Part shown: in pieces, positions 26,484-34,310 of the stretch
How positions within the stretch are numbered: the stretch's first letter is position 1
Layout of the letters: every line of letters starts with the position of its first letter
Assembly: GCA_934201705.1 (NCBI GenBank)
Contig: CAKPXF010000003.1
Location: forward strand, 62,001 to 126,000
Source of the DNA: an uncultured Bacilli bacterium
Lineage (GTDB): Bacteria; Bacillota_I; Bacilli_A; RFN20; CAG-631
Length of the DNA stretch: 64,000 nt
Reading direction: 5' to 3'
Translations under genes and position numbers: made by a program
Notes under the pieces: generated by a model
The model's database searches: none
The model's input: the letters and a program-made list of their open reading frames with translations, nothing else
Told to the model about the DNA's origin: nothing

Positions 26484-27164
26484 ATGAAAAAGTTTTTAGA
26501 AAAATCATACTCTTGTTTAATTTTTGTATTTTTTTCTTTATATTTATTATTAATTAGACTTGAAGCAAATAGTAATTCAATAACTTACGCTATTTGTTTA
26601 TTAATTGGTGCAATTATTTTAATAATAATTCCTTTTTTTACAAATAAATGTAAAAAAATTGAAGTTAGAAGAACATATTTAATTACTAATGTTACAATTG
26701 GAATATTTGTAATTTTACAAGCTTTAGATTATTTAATTTTACCAACTATCACTGATAATATTGATACATATTCAATAATAAGACGATATGTAATAAGTGT
26801 TGCTAGTGCACTTATTATAACTACAGCCATTTTTATGTTATTTTATGTTGTCAAAGATTTCTTTAAAAAGAATTATAGCCTAGAGAAATTTGACTTACAA
26901 GCAATTTCAATGTTCTTTTCTATTTTGAGTAGCATATTTATTTTAGTTATTGTTTTTATTTTAAATGCTCCAGGATTTGAACAACATCTTGATAATACTT
27001 ATCAAATAATAAATTGCTATTATGCTTTTGATGATGGATATTTATCAATAAAGGGAATATTAATCGTTTTATTATCCTATATTATTATATACACATTTAT
27101 TCAAGTATTAATATATAATAAATTTGATAAGCCAAGTTATAAAAAAGATGCTAGATATAAGTAA
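26484..27164 (+). CDS. Multi-pass membrane protein, unknown function
   Basis: A 226-residue integral membrane protein. About six hydrophobic helices can be drawn (roughly residues 8-28, 34-54, 66-88, 103-125, 142-165 and 194-214), with short, charged turns. There is no catalytic or transport motif I recognise. AAGGTGG lies eight bases before the ATG, so the start is firm. It is one of only two real plus-strand genes in the window and borders the decaying 27-29 kb zone, which suggests accessory content. A plus-strand terminator follows 28 bases past the stop. The family is unknown to me. Confidence 0.75.
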   Translation: MKKFLEKSYSCLIFVFFSLYLLLIRLEANSNSITYAICLLIGAIILIIIPFFTNKCKKIEVRRTYLITNVTIGIFVILQALDYLILPTITDNIDTYSIIRRYVISVASALIITTAIFMLFYVVKDFFKKNYSLEKFDLQAISMFFSILSSIFILVIVFILNAPGFEQHLDNTYQIINCYYAFDDGYLSIKGILIVLLSYIIIYTFIQVLIYNKFDKPSYKKDARYK

Positions 27165-27192
27165 AAAAAGACTATGCAAAAAATAAATAAAA

Positions 27193-27246
27193 AGGCCATG
27201 AAATTCCCCAATTTTAAAAATTAGTTTTTTTCATTGCCTCTTTTTA
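27193..27246 (+). terminator. Terminator of the membrane-protein gene; related to the smpB terminator
   Basis: An 11-base stem with one mismatch (AGGCCATGAAA, 27193-27203; TTTCATTGCCT, 27229-27239) is followed by CTTTTTAC. The loop contains ATTTTAAAAATTAGTTTTT, nearly the same as the loop of the hairpin at 29239-29293, although the stems differ. Confidence 0.75.
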
Positions 27247-27311
27247 CTTCATTATTTTTGAAATTAAAACATAAATATTGATTTTTTAATATTTTCTTTT
27301 TAAAGTGTTTT

Positions 27312-27799
27312 CTACCAAACTAAATCAGTATTTCTTTTATAAAATATTAAATTTCCTTTAAAGAATAATTCAATATCTTCATCAACTAATACAATTATTC
27401 CATTTCTTAATATATAACTTTTATTATCAGTTACATATTCTATTTCATTATCTAAAGAATCAATAGGAGTAAATCCCATTTCTGCTTTTCCTTTACATAG
27501 AAAACAAGTAGCAGATTTTTTTCCACTAGCTAATGTAGAATTTGTAATAACATGTCCTTGTTGAGTTATTGCTACACACCCATCTGAATTACTATATATT
27601 TTAGAATTTGAACTTACTTTGTCATTTAAAACAACTAAAATTCTATCTTCTGCAAAATCATCATCTAAAGTCGCATTACAATATATTTTCTTTATATCAT
27701 TATTTAAGGTGTTAACAACAATTACCTTATTTTTAAAGCCATTTAAAAAATAGCAATAGAAAATAAAACAATTAATAACAACACATTAAATTTTTTCAT
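27312..27799 (-). pseudogene. Frameshifted secreted/lipoprotein-like gene
   Basis: An ATG at 27799 with an AAGGAAA ribosome site opens a signal peptide (MKKFNVLLLIVLFSIAIF) but meets a stop after 18 codons. One frame over, an open frame continues for 144 more codons to a TAG at 27312, starting LNGFKNKVIVVNTL. The shift is at a run of six T (minus strand, 27745-27750); a seventh T would join both halves into 162 residues. The C-terminal part has the segment DDDFAEDRILVVLND, like propeptides of S8 proteases, and a CFLC pair; no family is certain. It could be a recent pseudogene, a slippage-controlled (phase-variable) gene, or an assembly error in a homopolymer. Confidence 0.7.
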
Positions 27800-27812
27800 T
27801 TTTTTCCTTTCC

Positions 27813-28649
27813 TTACTTAGTAATTATTGCTTGATATTTTTCATAAATTTTTTTTAGTTCACCATGGTTTATATATTCATATTCATATGCCGTACTTAAC
27901 GGATAATAAAATCCGGACATATATAAACTAATTGTTTCTTTTTCAAATGAAAAAGTTAGATCACCTAATACTAAAGTCTTTTTATCTTCTGATGGCATAT
28001 CACCTTCAACTATAGCTACATAGTAACCATTATATCTTCCAAAATAATATAGTACATTTACTTCATCTGCTGTTATTTCAGTTTCAAAACGCCATTTAGC
28101 ATTTAATGCATAAGCTTCTTTTATTGAGTCTATAATTTCATCTTCTGATTTTACTACTATTGGCTGTCCGTTAACTTGTTTACCATTTTTAGCTATTATG
28201 ACATTTTTAACTCTATTAAATCTTTCATTACTTAATTCTAATGTATAAAACCATTCACCCCAATCGCCAGTTTGACCATAGTTAGTTGTTATTACTTCTA
28301 TTATAATTGTATCATTAATGATACTATATGATGTAATTTCACTAGTGTTCCCACCACTAGATTCTTCATTTTTAAAAAGCACTAATCCATTTGATTCAAA
28401 AAAATTTTCATCATATTTTTCTGGGATATCACTTGTTATAATCGAAGCTAATTCATCGTAATTATGAATTAAAGCATATTCTCCTGAAACAATAGAAATA
28501 AAATCTCCATATTTTGCATGAATATACGAAGCAGAAATAGTATTTTCTACTATAGTTTCTTCAGCCTTTTTATCACAACTTGTATTTATTGTGCAAAAAA
28601 GAATTACTCCTAATATTAAAAATAATCTTTTAAATTTGTCTTTAAGTAT
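27813..28649 (-). CDS. Probable lipoprotein with no canonical start codon
   Basis: A GTG at 28382 is the first standard start in this frame (189 residues), but the frame stays open upstream and encodes a signal-peptide-like stretch, KRLFLILGVILFCTINTSC, with a lipoprotein-type cysteine. An AAGGAG ribosome site at 28660-28665 lies just ahead of it. At the expected spacing only TTA or ATA codons occur (ATA at 28649). So the gene either uses a rare start, has lost its ATG by mutation, or is translated only from 28382 without export. Residues near GDWGEWFYTLEL and the C-terminal Tyr-rich region are not a family I recognise. It precedes the frameshifted gene by 13 bases, in the same direction. Confidence 0.55.
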   Translation of the reverse strand: MLKDKFKRLFLILGVILFCTINTSCDKKAEETIVENTISASYIHAKYGDFISIVSGEYALIHNYDELASIITSDIPEKYDENFFESNGLVLFKNEESSGGNTSEITSYSIINDTIIIEVITTNYGQTGDWGEWFYTLELSNERFNRVKNVIIAKNGKQVNGQPIVVKSEDEIIDSIKEAYALNAKWRFETEITADEVNVLYYFGRYNGYYVAIVEGDMPSEDKKTLVLGDLTFSFEKETISLYMSGFYYPLSTAYEYEYINHGELKKIYEKYQAIITK

Positions 28650-28975
28650 TAACGATTTTCTCCTTGTTTTTATAATTTAATTGTATATCTATAATTTTTA
28701 CTATTATAATTAGTTTTTAAAAATATTAAAAGCAATTTTTTAATATTCAAAGAAATCTTCCTATTCTTAAAATAGTTTTCATTTTATGTCATTTCTCCTT
28801 TATAAACACAAAATTCATCATATAAACTTTAATCATTATTTAAAATTACACGTTCAGTCTAGCATATAAATTTAGGAATTTCAATATCGCTTTATTACAT
28901 TTTAATTTTTAACTATTTAATACTATTGATATTGCTAGACCTAATTGTGTATCTTTTATGAAATTTTAGTAGTTT
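28650..28975. other. Intergenic stretch with no recognisable gene
   Basis: Very AT-rich DNA between the lipoprotein and the transposase relic. I see possible TATAAT boxes on the minus strand around 28690-28715 that could drive the lipoprotein pair. A continuation of the transposase relic frame can be read to about 28920. Nothing else is supported. Confidence 0.4.
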
Positions 28976-29209
28976 TCATACAAATTTGTATTTATTGGAA
29001 TTTGCTTCAAATTTACTTTCATCAACAAAACTAACATCCATATTTATTTTACATGCTCTAGAATTATCTAAAATTTCTAAAAATTTATCCAGTTTTTCCA
29101 CCTGTAAGGAGAAGAATTCAATCATAAATGATTTTCTTATGATATAACATTTCATGTACTTATTTTTGTCGACCAGCAAAAATAATAGCATAATTCCTTT
29201 ATACATCAA
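28976..29209 (-). pseudogene. Relic of an IS1182-like transposase
   Basis: A 77-codon frame ends VSFVDESKFEANSNKYKFV. This resembles the IS1182-family segment I recall as DGTKIEANANKYTFVW, with the conserved Asp (DES), Glu-Ala-Asn and Lys-Tyr positions. The codon after KFV is TGA, one base from the expected TGG (Trp), so the frame probably broke by nonsense mutation; similarity fades further downstream. There is no ribosome site before the start. The N-terminal part and the rest of the element are missing. The call rests on one motif and should be treated as tentative. Confidence 0.4.
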
Positions 29210-29230
29210 ATTCTAAGGGGGTTTTTTATT

Positions 29231-29293
29231 TAATTCTTAAAAAAGACTATGAAAATCCTTGATTTTAAAAATTAGTTTTTCATAGTCTTTTTT
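29231..29293 (-). terminator. Rho-independent terminator of rnr-smpB
   Basis: Perfect 17-bp arms (29239-29255 and 29277-29293) with core AGACTATGAAAA and TTTTCATAGTCT, flanked by A- and T-runs on both sides, so it can work in both directions. It lies five bases past the smpB stop. Confidence 0.85.
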
Positions 29294-29297
29294 ATTT

Positions 29298-29747
29298 TTA
29301 TCTATCTTTATGATTTTTTAATATATCTCTTTTAACATCTTTTTCTTTTATTGATGCACGTTTATCAGCCACATGCTTACCTTTAGCTAAAGCAATTTCA
29401 AGCTTTACCTTATTATCATCATTAAAATAAATCTTTAAAGGAATAATAGTCATTCCTTCTTTTTTTATTTTCATAGACATTTTTAGTATTTCTTTTTTAT
29501 GCATTAATAATTTTCTAATTCTAGTAGGCTCATGATTAAACAAATTTCCAAGAGTATATTCTGGAATATTCATATTGAATATATATAATTCATTATTTTT
29601 TATTTGGATATATGATTCAGCAATTTGACAAGACTTATCTCTAATTGCTTTAACCTCACTACCAACTAAAACAATACCTGCTTCAAAAGTTTCAATAATA
29701 AAATATTCAAAAGAGGCTTTCTTATTTGTGTTTATAAGCTTTTTCAT
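29298..29747 (-). CDS. smpB: SsrA-binding protein SmpB
   Basis: Binds tmRNA and brings it to stalled ribosomes in trans-translation. The 149-residue protein has the oligonucleotide-binding barrel with KASFEYFIIETFEAGIVLVG and SEVKAIRDKSCQIAESYIQI (residues about 11-50), the central HEPTRIRKLLMHKKEI, and the basic C-terminal tail KGKHVADKRASIKEKD that enters the ribosome. It overlaps the end of rnr by 26 bases, the usual pair in Bacilli, where RNase R degrades the tagged message. No ssrA gene was found in the window. Confidence 0.96.
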   Translation of the reverse strand: MKKLINTNKKASFEYFIIETFEAGIVLVGSEVKAIRDKSCQIAESYIQIKNNELYIFNMNIPEYTLGNLFNHEPTRIRKLLMHKKEILKMSMKIKKEGMTIIPLKIYFNDDNKVKLEIALAKGKHVADKRASIKEKDVKRDILKNHKDR

Positions 29748-31842
29748 TATTTTTACCTTTCTTTTTATTACTATTTTTATTATAGTTATTTTTCTTTACA
29801 TATGCAAAGTTAATTTCGCCATTTTTTACATTTGTAGATAATACCTTAACAAGAATTTTTTGTCCAATTCTAAATTGCTTTGAAAAATAGCTTAAATTAT
29901 AGCAATATGCCCCATCCATTGTATCATAACGCATTAAGCCTTCACAAGTGTTAGCAAGCTGCACAAATATTCCAAAATCCATGACAGATGTTACAATTCC
30001 TTCGTAAATACAGCCTATAAAGTTATTCATATATTCAGCTTTTTTCATATCTTCTACATCACGTTCTAAAGAAATCGCATTTCTTTCAGTAATACTTGAA
30101 TTATCTGCACATTGAATTAAATATTCAGTTTCATCAGAAAAATCATTATCTACTAAATATTTCTTTAAAAAACGATGAACAATTAAATCTGGATAACGTC
30201 TTATAGGACTTGTAAAATGCGTATAGCATTTACTACCTAAACCAAAGTGCCCAATATTATTAATTGAATAATAAGCTTTACTCATTGAACGTAAAATTAT
30301 ATTATTAGCAACAAATTCATAATCTGTGCCTTTTAATTTGTTTAATGTTTCCTGTATTTTCTTTACAGAAATAGCATTAGTTTTACTATTTATATTAACA
30401 TTTAATTCCTTTAATTTTTCTACCATAAAAGCAAGTTTTTCATTACTGATTTGTGGATGAACCCTATAAATAAATGGAAGTTGCATATAGTATATATGCG
30501 ATGCAACAGTTTCATTTGCTAAAATCATAAAGTTTTCTATTAATTTTTCAGCATCCTTGCTTTCTCTTTTCTTTATATCAATAACCTTATTAGTTTTTTC
30601 ATCAATAATTATTTTAGCTTCTTCAATATTCAATTCTATATAGCCATTGTCATTCATTTTTTTTGATAATATCTTTGATAGCCTTAGCATTAAAAATAAC
30701 ATTTCTTTTAATTCTTTATTATATGTTAATCTTGTTGGTTTATTTTCAAACAAAGCATTAACATCATCATAATCAAGACGATATTTTGAAACTATATAAG
30801 ATGGATTAATTTCATAATTTATAACATTTCCGTTTCCATCAATTTCCATTTCACAAGACATAGTTAATCGTAATTCATTTGGATTTAAAGAGCATAATCC
30901 ATTGCATAAAATATGTGGAAGCATAGGAATTACCCTATCAGCTAAATATATAGATGTTCCTCTTGTAAATGCTTCTTTATCAAGCAATGAATTTTTAGTT
31001 ACATAATTTGATACGTCTGCAATATGAACTCCTAATACATAATTACCATTTTCATTTATTTTTAAAGAAATAGCATCGTCTAAATCCTTAGCATCAAGTC
31101 CATCTATTGTAACAATTAAATCATTACTATAGTCTTTTCTATTTTTTAATTCATTATTAATATCATTTGTTTTTAAATCAACTATTTTATTTGTAAATGC
31201 TAAAAGCTCATTATCAAATTTATATTTTACGTTACTTTTAATTATTAAGCTTAATATATCAATTCCCGGATCACTAACATGGCCTAAAATTTCTTTTATT
31301 TCACAAAGCAATAACATTCCTTCGTATTTTTTTATTTTAAGGAGAACAATATTTCCATCAACTAAATGAAATTTTTCTTTTTCCTTTTTTACTTTAATTT
31401 CAAATGGAAAGTTTTTTTCATCAACTACAAAGTCATGATTTTTATATGTTGCAACAAGTTGCCATAATGAGTGAGAAATAACATCCATTACCTCTGCTGT
31501 ATCATTTCTATTTAAGTGTATTCTTACAATATCATTAACATAGGCATTTTTTAAATCTTCATTGTATATTGTAACTACACTTCCATCCTTTAACTCACAT
31601 AATCCGTAATATTTTTTTAATGACTTAATTGTTCCAATATAAATATTTACCTTATTAGCATTATGGATATAGCCCTTATTAGTTATATAAATTATTCCTT
31701 CATTTTCAAGTTCATTAATTGCTTTAACAAAATTCTTAAAATCAGTTGAAGAAACATTTAATGATAATGCCAATTCATCAATATTTTCTTTTTTATAATT
31801 ATCATTATTTATATATTCAATTATTCTTTCTTTTATTTCCAT
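29722..31842 (-). CDS. rnr: Ribonuclease R
   Basis: A 3'-5' exoribonuclease of the RNase II family that degrades structured RNA, in rRNA quality control and trans-translation. Order of parts: an N-terminal winged helix (about 1-60), two cold-shock/OB domains, the RNB catalytic domain with the metal-binding DGLDAKDLDDAISL (about residue 245-260, four Asp), and a C-terminal S1 domain (CIYEGIVTSVMDFGIFVQLA). The lysine-rich end KKNNYNKNSNKKKGKN is usual for RNase R. The 706-residue length is normal. An AAGGAG site sits twelve bases before the ATG. It is upstream of smpB in one transcript. Confidence 0.96.
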   Translation of the reverse strand: MEIKERIIEYINNDNYKKENIDELALSLNVSSTDFKNFVKAINELENEGIIYITNKGYIHNANKVNIYIGTIKSLKKYYGLCELKDGSVVTIYNEDLKNAYVNDIVRIHLNRNDTAEVMDVISHSLWQLVATYKNHDFVVDEKNFPFEIKVKKEKEKFHLVDGNIVLLKIKKYEGMLLLCEIKEILGHVSDPGIDILSLIIKSNVKYKFDNELLAFTNKIVDLKTNDINNELKNRKDYSNDLIVTIDGLDAKDLDDAISLKINENGNYVLGVHIADVSNYVTKNSLLDKEAFTRGTSIYLADRVIPMLPHILCNGLCSLNPNELRLTMSCEMEIDGNGNVINYEINPSYIVSKYRLDYDDVNALFENKPTRLTYNKELKEMLFLMLRLSKILSKKMNDNGYIELNIEEAKIIIDEKTNKVIDIKKRESKDAEKLIENFMILANETVASHIYYMQLPFIYRVHPQISNEKLAFMVEKLKELNVNINSKTNAISVKKIQETLNKLKGTDYEFVANNIILRSMSKAYYSINNIGHFGLGSKCYTHFTSPIRRYPDLIVHRFLKKYLVDNDFSDETEYLIQCADNSSITERNAISLERDVEDMKKAEYMNNFIGCIYEGIVTSVMDFGIFVQLANTCEGLMRYDTMDGAYCYNLSYFSKQFRIGQKILVKVLSTNVKNGEINFAYVKKNNYNKNSNKKKGKNNEKAYKHK

Positions 31843-31870
31843 AATGCATTTATTCTCCTTTTAATACAAT

Positions 31871-31899
31871 ATTAAAGTAGGTACTTTAATTTTATTATA
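31871..31899 (-). promoter_or_regulatory. -10 box and operator-like palindrome before rnr-smpB
   Basis: A minus-strand TATAAT (31894-31899) is followed, at the expected start of transcription, by a near-perfect palindrome: ATTAAAGTA, GG, TACTTTAAT (31871-31890). No good -35 is visible. The palindrome could be a repressor site or a hairpin at the mRNA 5' end. Confidence 0.4.
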
Positions 31900-31988
31900 T
31901 ACTTAATTTCAAATTTATCATTAATTATATTATTTGATAAATATTGAATACTTAGTTTTATTGTCTTATAAATGTTTTAATTTTTTGA

Positions 31989-32015
31989 TAAAAAAAAGAG
32001 CAACTACGCTCTTTT
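31989..32015 (-). terminator. Rho-independent terminator of secG
   Basis: Arms AAAAGAGC (31994-32001) and GCTCTTTT (32008-32015) with a 6-base loop, then a T-run on the minus strand. The 5' arm overlaps the secG stop codon. Confidence 0.85.
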
Positions 32016-32244
32016 AGTTTAATATTTTAATTAAAATAGCAAAAGTCATAAAGCAGATACCAGAAATTAAAGTGATTTTTGATACGACTTTTTCAATGCC
32101 TCTTTCCTTTACATTAGTAAATAAGTTCATTCCACCGCCCATAATGGCACCTGAAGCACCTGCTGATTTTCCACCTTGTAAAAGAGTTGCAACAACAAGG
32201 ATAGCAGCAGATATAAAGAATAAGATATGTAAAACTATACTCAT
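32014..32244 (-). CDS. secG: Preprotein translocase subunit SecG
   Basis: Small membrane subunit of the SecYEG channel. The 76-residue protein has two membrane helices (about 3-23 and 55-73) joined by the family loop LLQGGKSAGASGAIMGGG. The frame reaches 32262, but the strong AGGAGGA site fits the ATG at 32244. A promoter lies just upstream, in the gap after uvrB, and a terminator follows, so it appears to be transcribed alone. In many Bacilli secG sits directly before rnr and smpB, and the same order is kept here with an added promoter. Confidence 0.94.
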   Translation of the reverse strand: MSIVLHILFFISAAILVVATLLQGGKSAGASGAIMGGGMNLFTNVKERGIEKVVSKITLISGICFMTFAILIKILN

Positions 32245-32286
32245 AAAAATCCTCCTAAACATAGTAATTTTTTTTGTAACAAATAG

Positions 32287-32314
32287 ATTATATCATATTT
32301 GTAATTTTTTACAA
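32287..32314 (-). promoter_or_regulatory. Promoter of secG
   Basis: -35 TTGTAA (32309-32314) and -10 TATAAT (32287-32292), 16 bases apart. The -35 lies in an ATTTGTAA/TTACAAAT inverted repeat, which may act as a weak terminator of uvrB or as a binding site. Confidence 0.65.
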
Positions 32315-32335
32315 ATAATTTTTGTAAATAAATAG

Positions 32336-34309
32336 CTATAATTCGCTTTTTAATTCTAAAATCATATCACGAAGCGAGGCGGCTTGCTCAAAATCAAGGT
32401 TTTTAGCAGCCTCCTTCATATCTTTAGTTAAAGAATTAATTAATTCCTCAAGTTGTTTTTTATTTAATTTTTTATCTGAAGATGAAACCTTTTTTATCAT
32501 ATCTTCTTTATTAATTAATGTTTCTGGCTCTTTTATTTCTTTAATAATAGTATGAGGAGTAATGTTATGCTCTTTATTATAATTATCTTGAATACTACGA
32601 CGTCTATTAGTTTCATCAATTGCTCTTTGCATTGATTCAGTAATATTATTTGCATACATTATTACTCTTCCATGCTCATTTCTTGCAGCTCTTCCAATTA
32701 TTTGAATTAAGCTTCTTTCACTTCTTAAAAATCCTTCCTTATCAGCATCTAAAATACAAATTAAAGATACTTCAGGCAAATCAAGGCCTTCCCTTAATAA
32801 ATTAATACCAATTAAAACATCATATTTACCTTTACGTAATTCATAAAGAATTTGTGTCCTTTCAAGTGTTTTTATTTCACTATGCATATAGACAACTTTT
32901 AAACCAATATTTTTTAAATATGATGTTAAATCTTCTGCCATCCTTATAGTAAGAGTTGTTATTAATACTCTTTCATTATTAGATGTAGTAATTCTAATTT
33001 GTTCAATTATATCATCAATTTGATTCTTTGTTGGTTTTATTTCAACAAGTGGATCTAATAAGCCTGTCGGACGAATCACTTGCTCTACAACTTCATTATT
33101 AGCTTGTGCAAGTTCATAATCACCAGGTGTAGCACTTACAAATATTGCTTGATGTATTTTACTTTCAAATTCATCAAATTTTAAAGGACGATTATCTAAA
33201 GCACTTGGAAGACGAAAACCATATTCAACCAATGATTCTTTCCTACTTCTATCACCGTTATACATTCCTCTAATTTGTGGTAAAGATACATGTGATTCAT
33301 CAACAATTAATAGATAGTCATCATCAAAGTAATCAAAAATACAATAAGGTGTTTGCCCTTCCTTTCTATTATCAATATGCCTTGAGTAGTTTTCTATTCC
33401 TGAGCATATTCCAAATTCTTGTAGCGCCTCGATATCATGAAATGTTCTTTGAGTAATTCTTTCAGCCTCAAGTGGTTTATTATTAAAATTAAAATATTTT
33501 ACTCTTTCAAACAATTCTTCTTTTATTGTTTCACAAGCTTTGGCAATTTTATTACGTGAAGATATATGCTCATATGCAGGAAACAAAGAAAACATGTTAA
33601 CACTTTTTTTTACTTTTTTAGTTAATGGATCTATAAATACTATTCTTTCTATTTCCTCGTCAAAAAATTCAATTCTAACAACTTCACTATTGGCCATAAA
33701 TGGAGCAATTTCTAATACATCACCTTTAAATGAAAATGTTCCTGGCTGCAAATCTATATCATTTCTAAGATATTGTGCTTCAATTAATGCCTTTATTACA
33801 TCTTTACGATTGTATTGCTCATGCACTCTAAAATCAAGCATTAAATTTTTAAATTCTTTAGGATTACCAAGAGAATAAATAGCTGCAACTGAAGCCACAA
33901 CTATCGTATCTTTTCTACTTAATATTGAAGAAACTGCAGAGACACGCATCATTTCAATATCCATATTTGATTGGGCAGTTTTATCAATATATGTATCAGT
34001 TGCGGCAATGTATGCCTCAGGCTGATAAAAATCAAAATTTGATATAAAATATTCTACTCTATTATGAGGAAATAGTTCCTTAAATTCAGCATATAATTGT
34101 CCTGCTAAAGTTTTATTATGTACTAAAATAATTGTTGGTTTATTGACACTTGCAATAACATTACCAATTGTAAATGTTTTACCTGTTCCAGTAGCACCTA
34201 ATAAAACCTGAACCTTTTTGTTTTCTTTTATTCCTTCTACTAATTTTTTAATTGCTTCTGGTTGATCGCCAGTTGGCTTAAATTTACTTACAAGCTCAAA
34301 TTTTTCCAT
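32336..34309 (-). CDS. uvrB: UvrABC system protein B
   Basis: DNA-damage recognition helicase of nucleotide excision repair. Walker A is LGATGTGKT (about 38-46), the beta-hairpin region is VHNKTLAGQLYAEFKELFPHN with YFISNFDFYQPEAYI, the DEAD-like box is VDESH, and the late helicase motif is QIIGRAARN. The C-terminal UvrC-binding helix pair (KDMKEAAKNLDFEQAASLRDMI) completes it. 657 residues is normal. A GGAG site precedes the ATG. It starts one base after the S41 protease stop, in a run with whiA and trxB upstream. uvrA is 4.5 kb away on the same strand rather than adjacent. Confidence 0.98.
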   Translation of the reverse strand: MEKFELVSKFKPTGDQPEAIKKLVEGIKENKKVQVLLGATGTGKTFTIGNVIASVNKPTIILVHNKTLAGQLYAEFKELFPHNRVEYFISNFDFYQPEAYIAATDTYIDKTAQSNMDIEMMRVSAVSSILSRKDTIVVASVAAIYSLGNPKEFKNLMLDFRVHEQYNRKDVIKALIEAQYLRNDIDLQPGTFSFKGDVLEIAPFMANSEVVRIEFFDEEIERIVFIDPLTKKVKKSVNMFSLFPAYEHISSRNKIAKACETIKEELFERVKYFNFNNKPLEAERITQRTFHDIEALQEFGICSGIENYSRHIDNRKEGQTPYCIFDYFDDDYLLIVDESHVSLPQIRGMYNGDRSRKESLVEYGFRLPSALDNRPLKFDEFESKIHQAIFVSATPGDYELAQANNEVVEQVIRPTGLLDPLVEIKPTKNQIDDIIEQIRITTSNNERVLITTLTIRMAEDLTSYLKNIGLKVVYMHSEIKTLERTQILYELRKGKYDVLIGINLLREGLDLPEVSLICILDADKEGFLRSERSLIQIIGRAARNEHGRVIMYANNITESMQRAIDETNRRRSIQDNYNKEHNITPHTIIKEIKEPETLINKEDMIKKVSSSDKKLNKKQLEELINSLTKDMKEAAKNLDFEQAASLRDMILELKSEL

Positions 34310-34310
34310 T

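Noticed and set aside
28976..29000. TGA at the expected Trp position, as possible evidence for UGA read as tryptophan
   Set aside because: UGA ends several genes in ATGA overlaps in this window, so the standard meaning holds; the relic is simply mutated.
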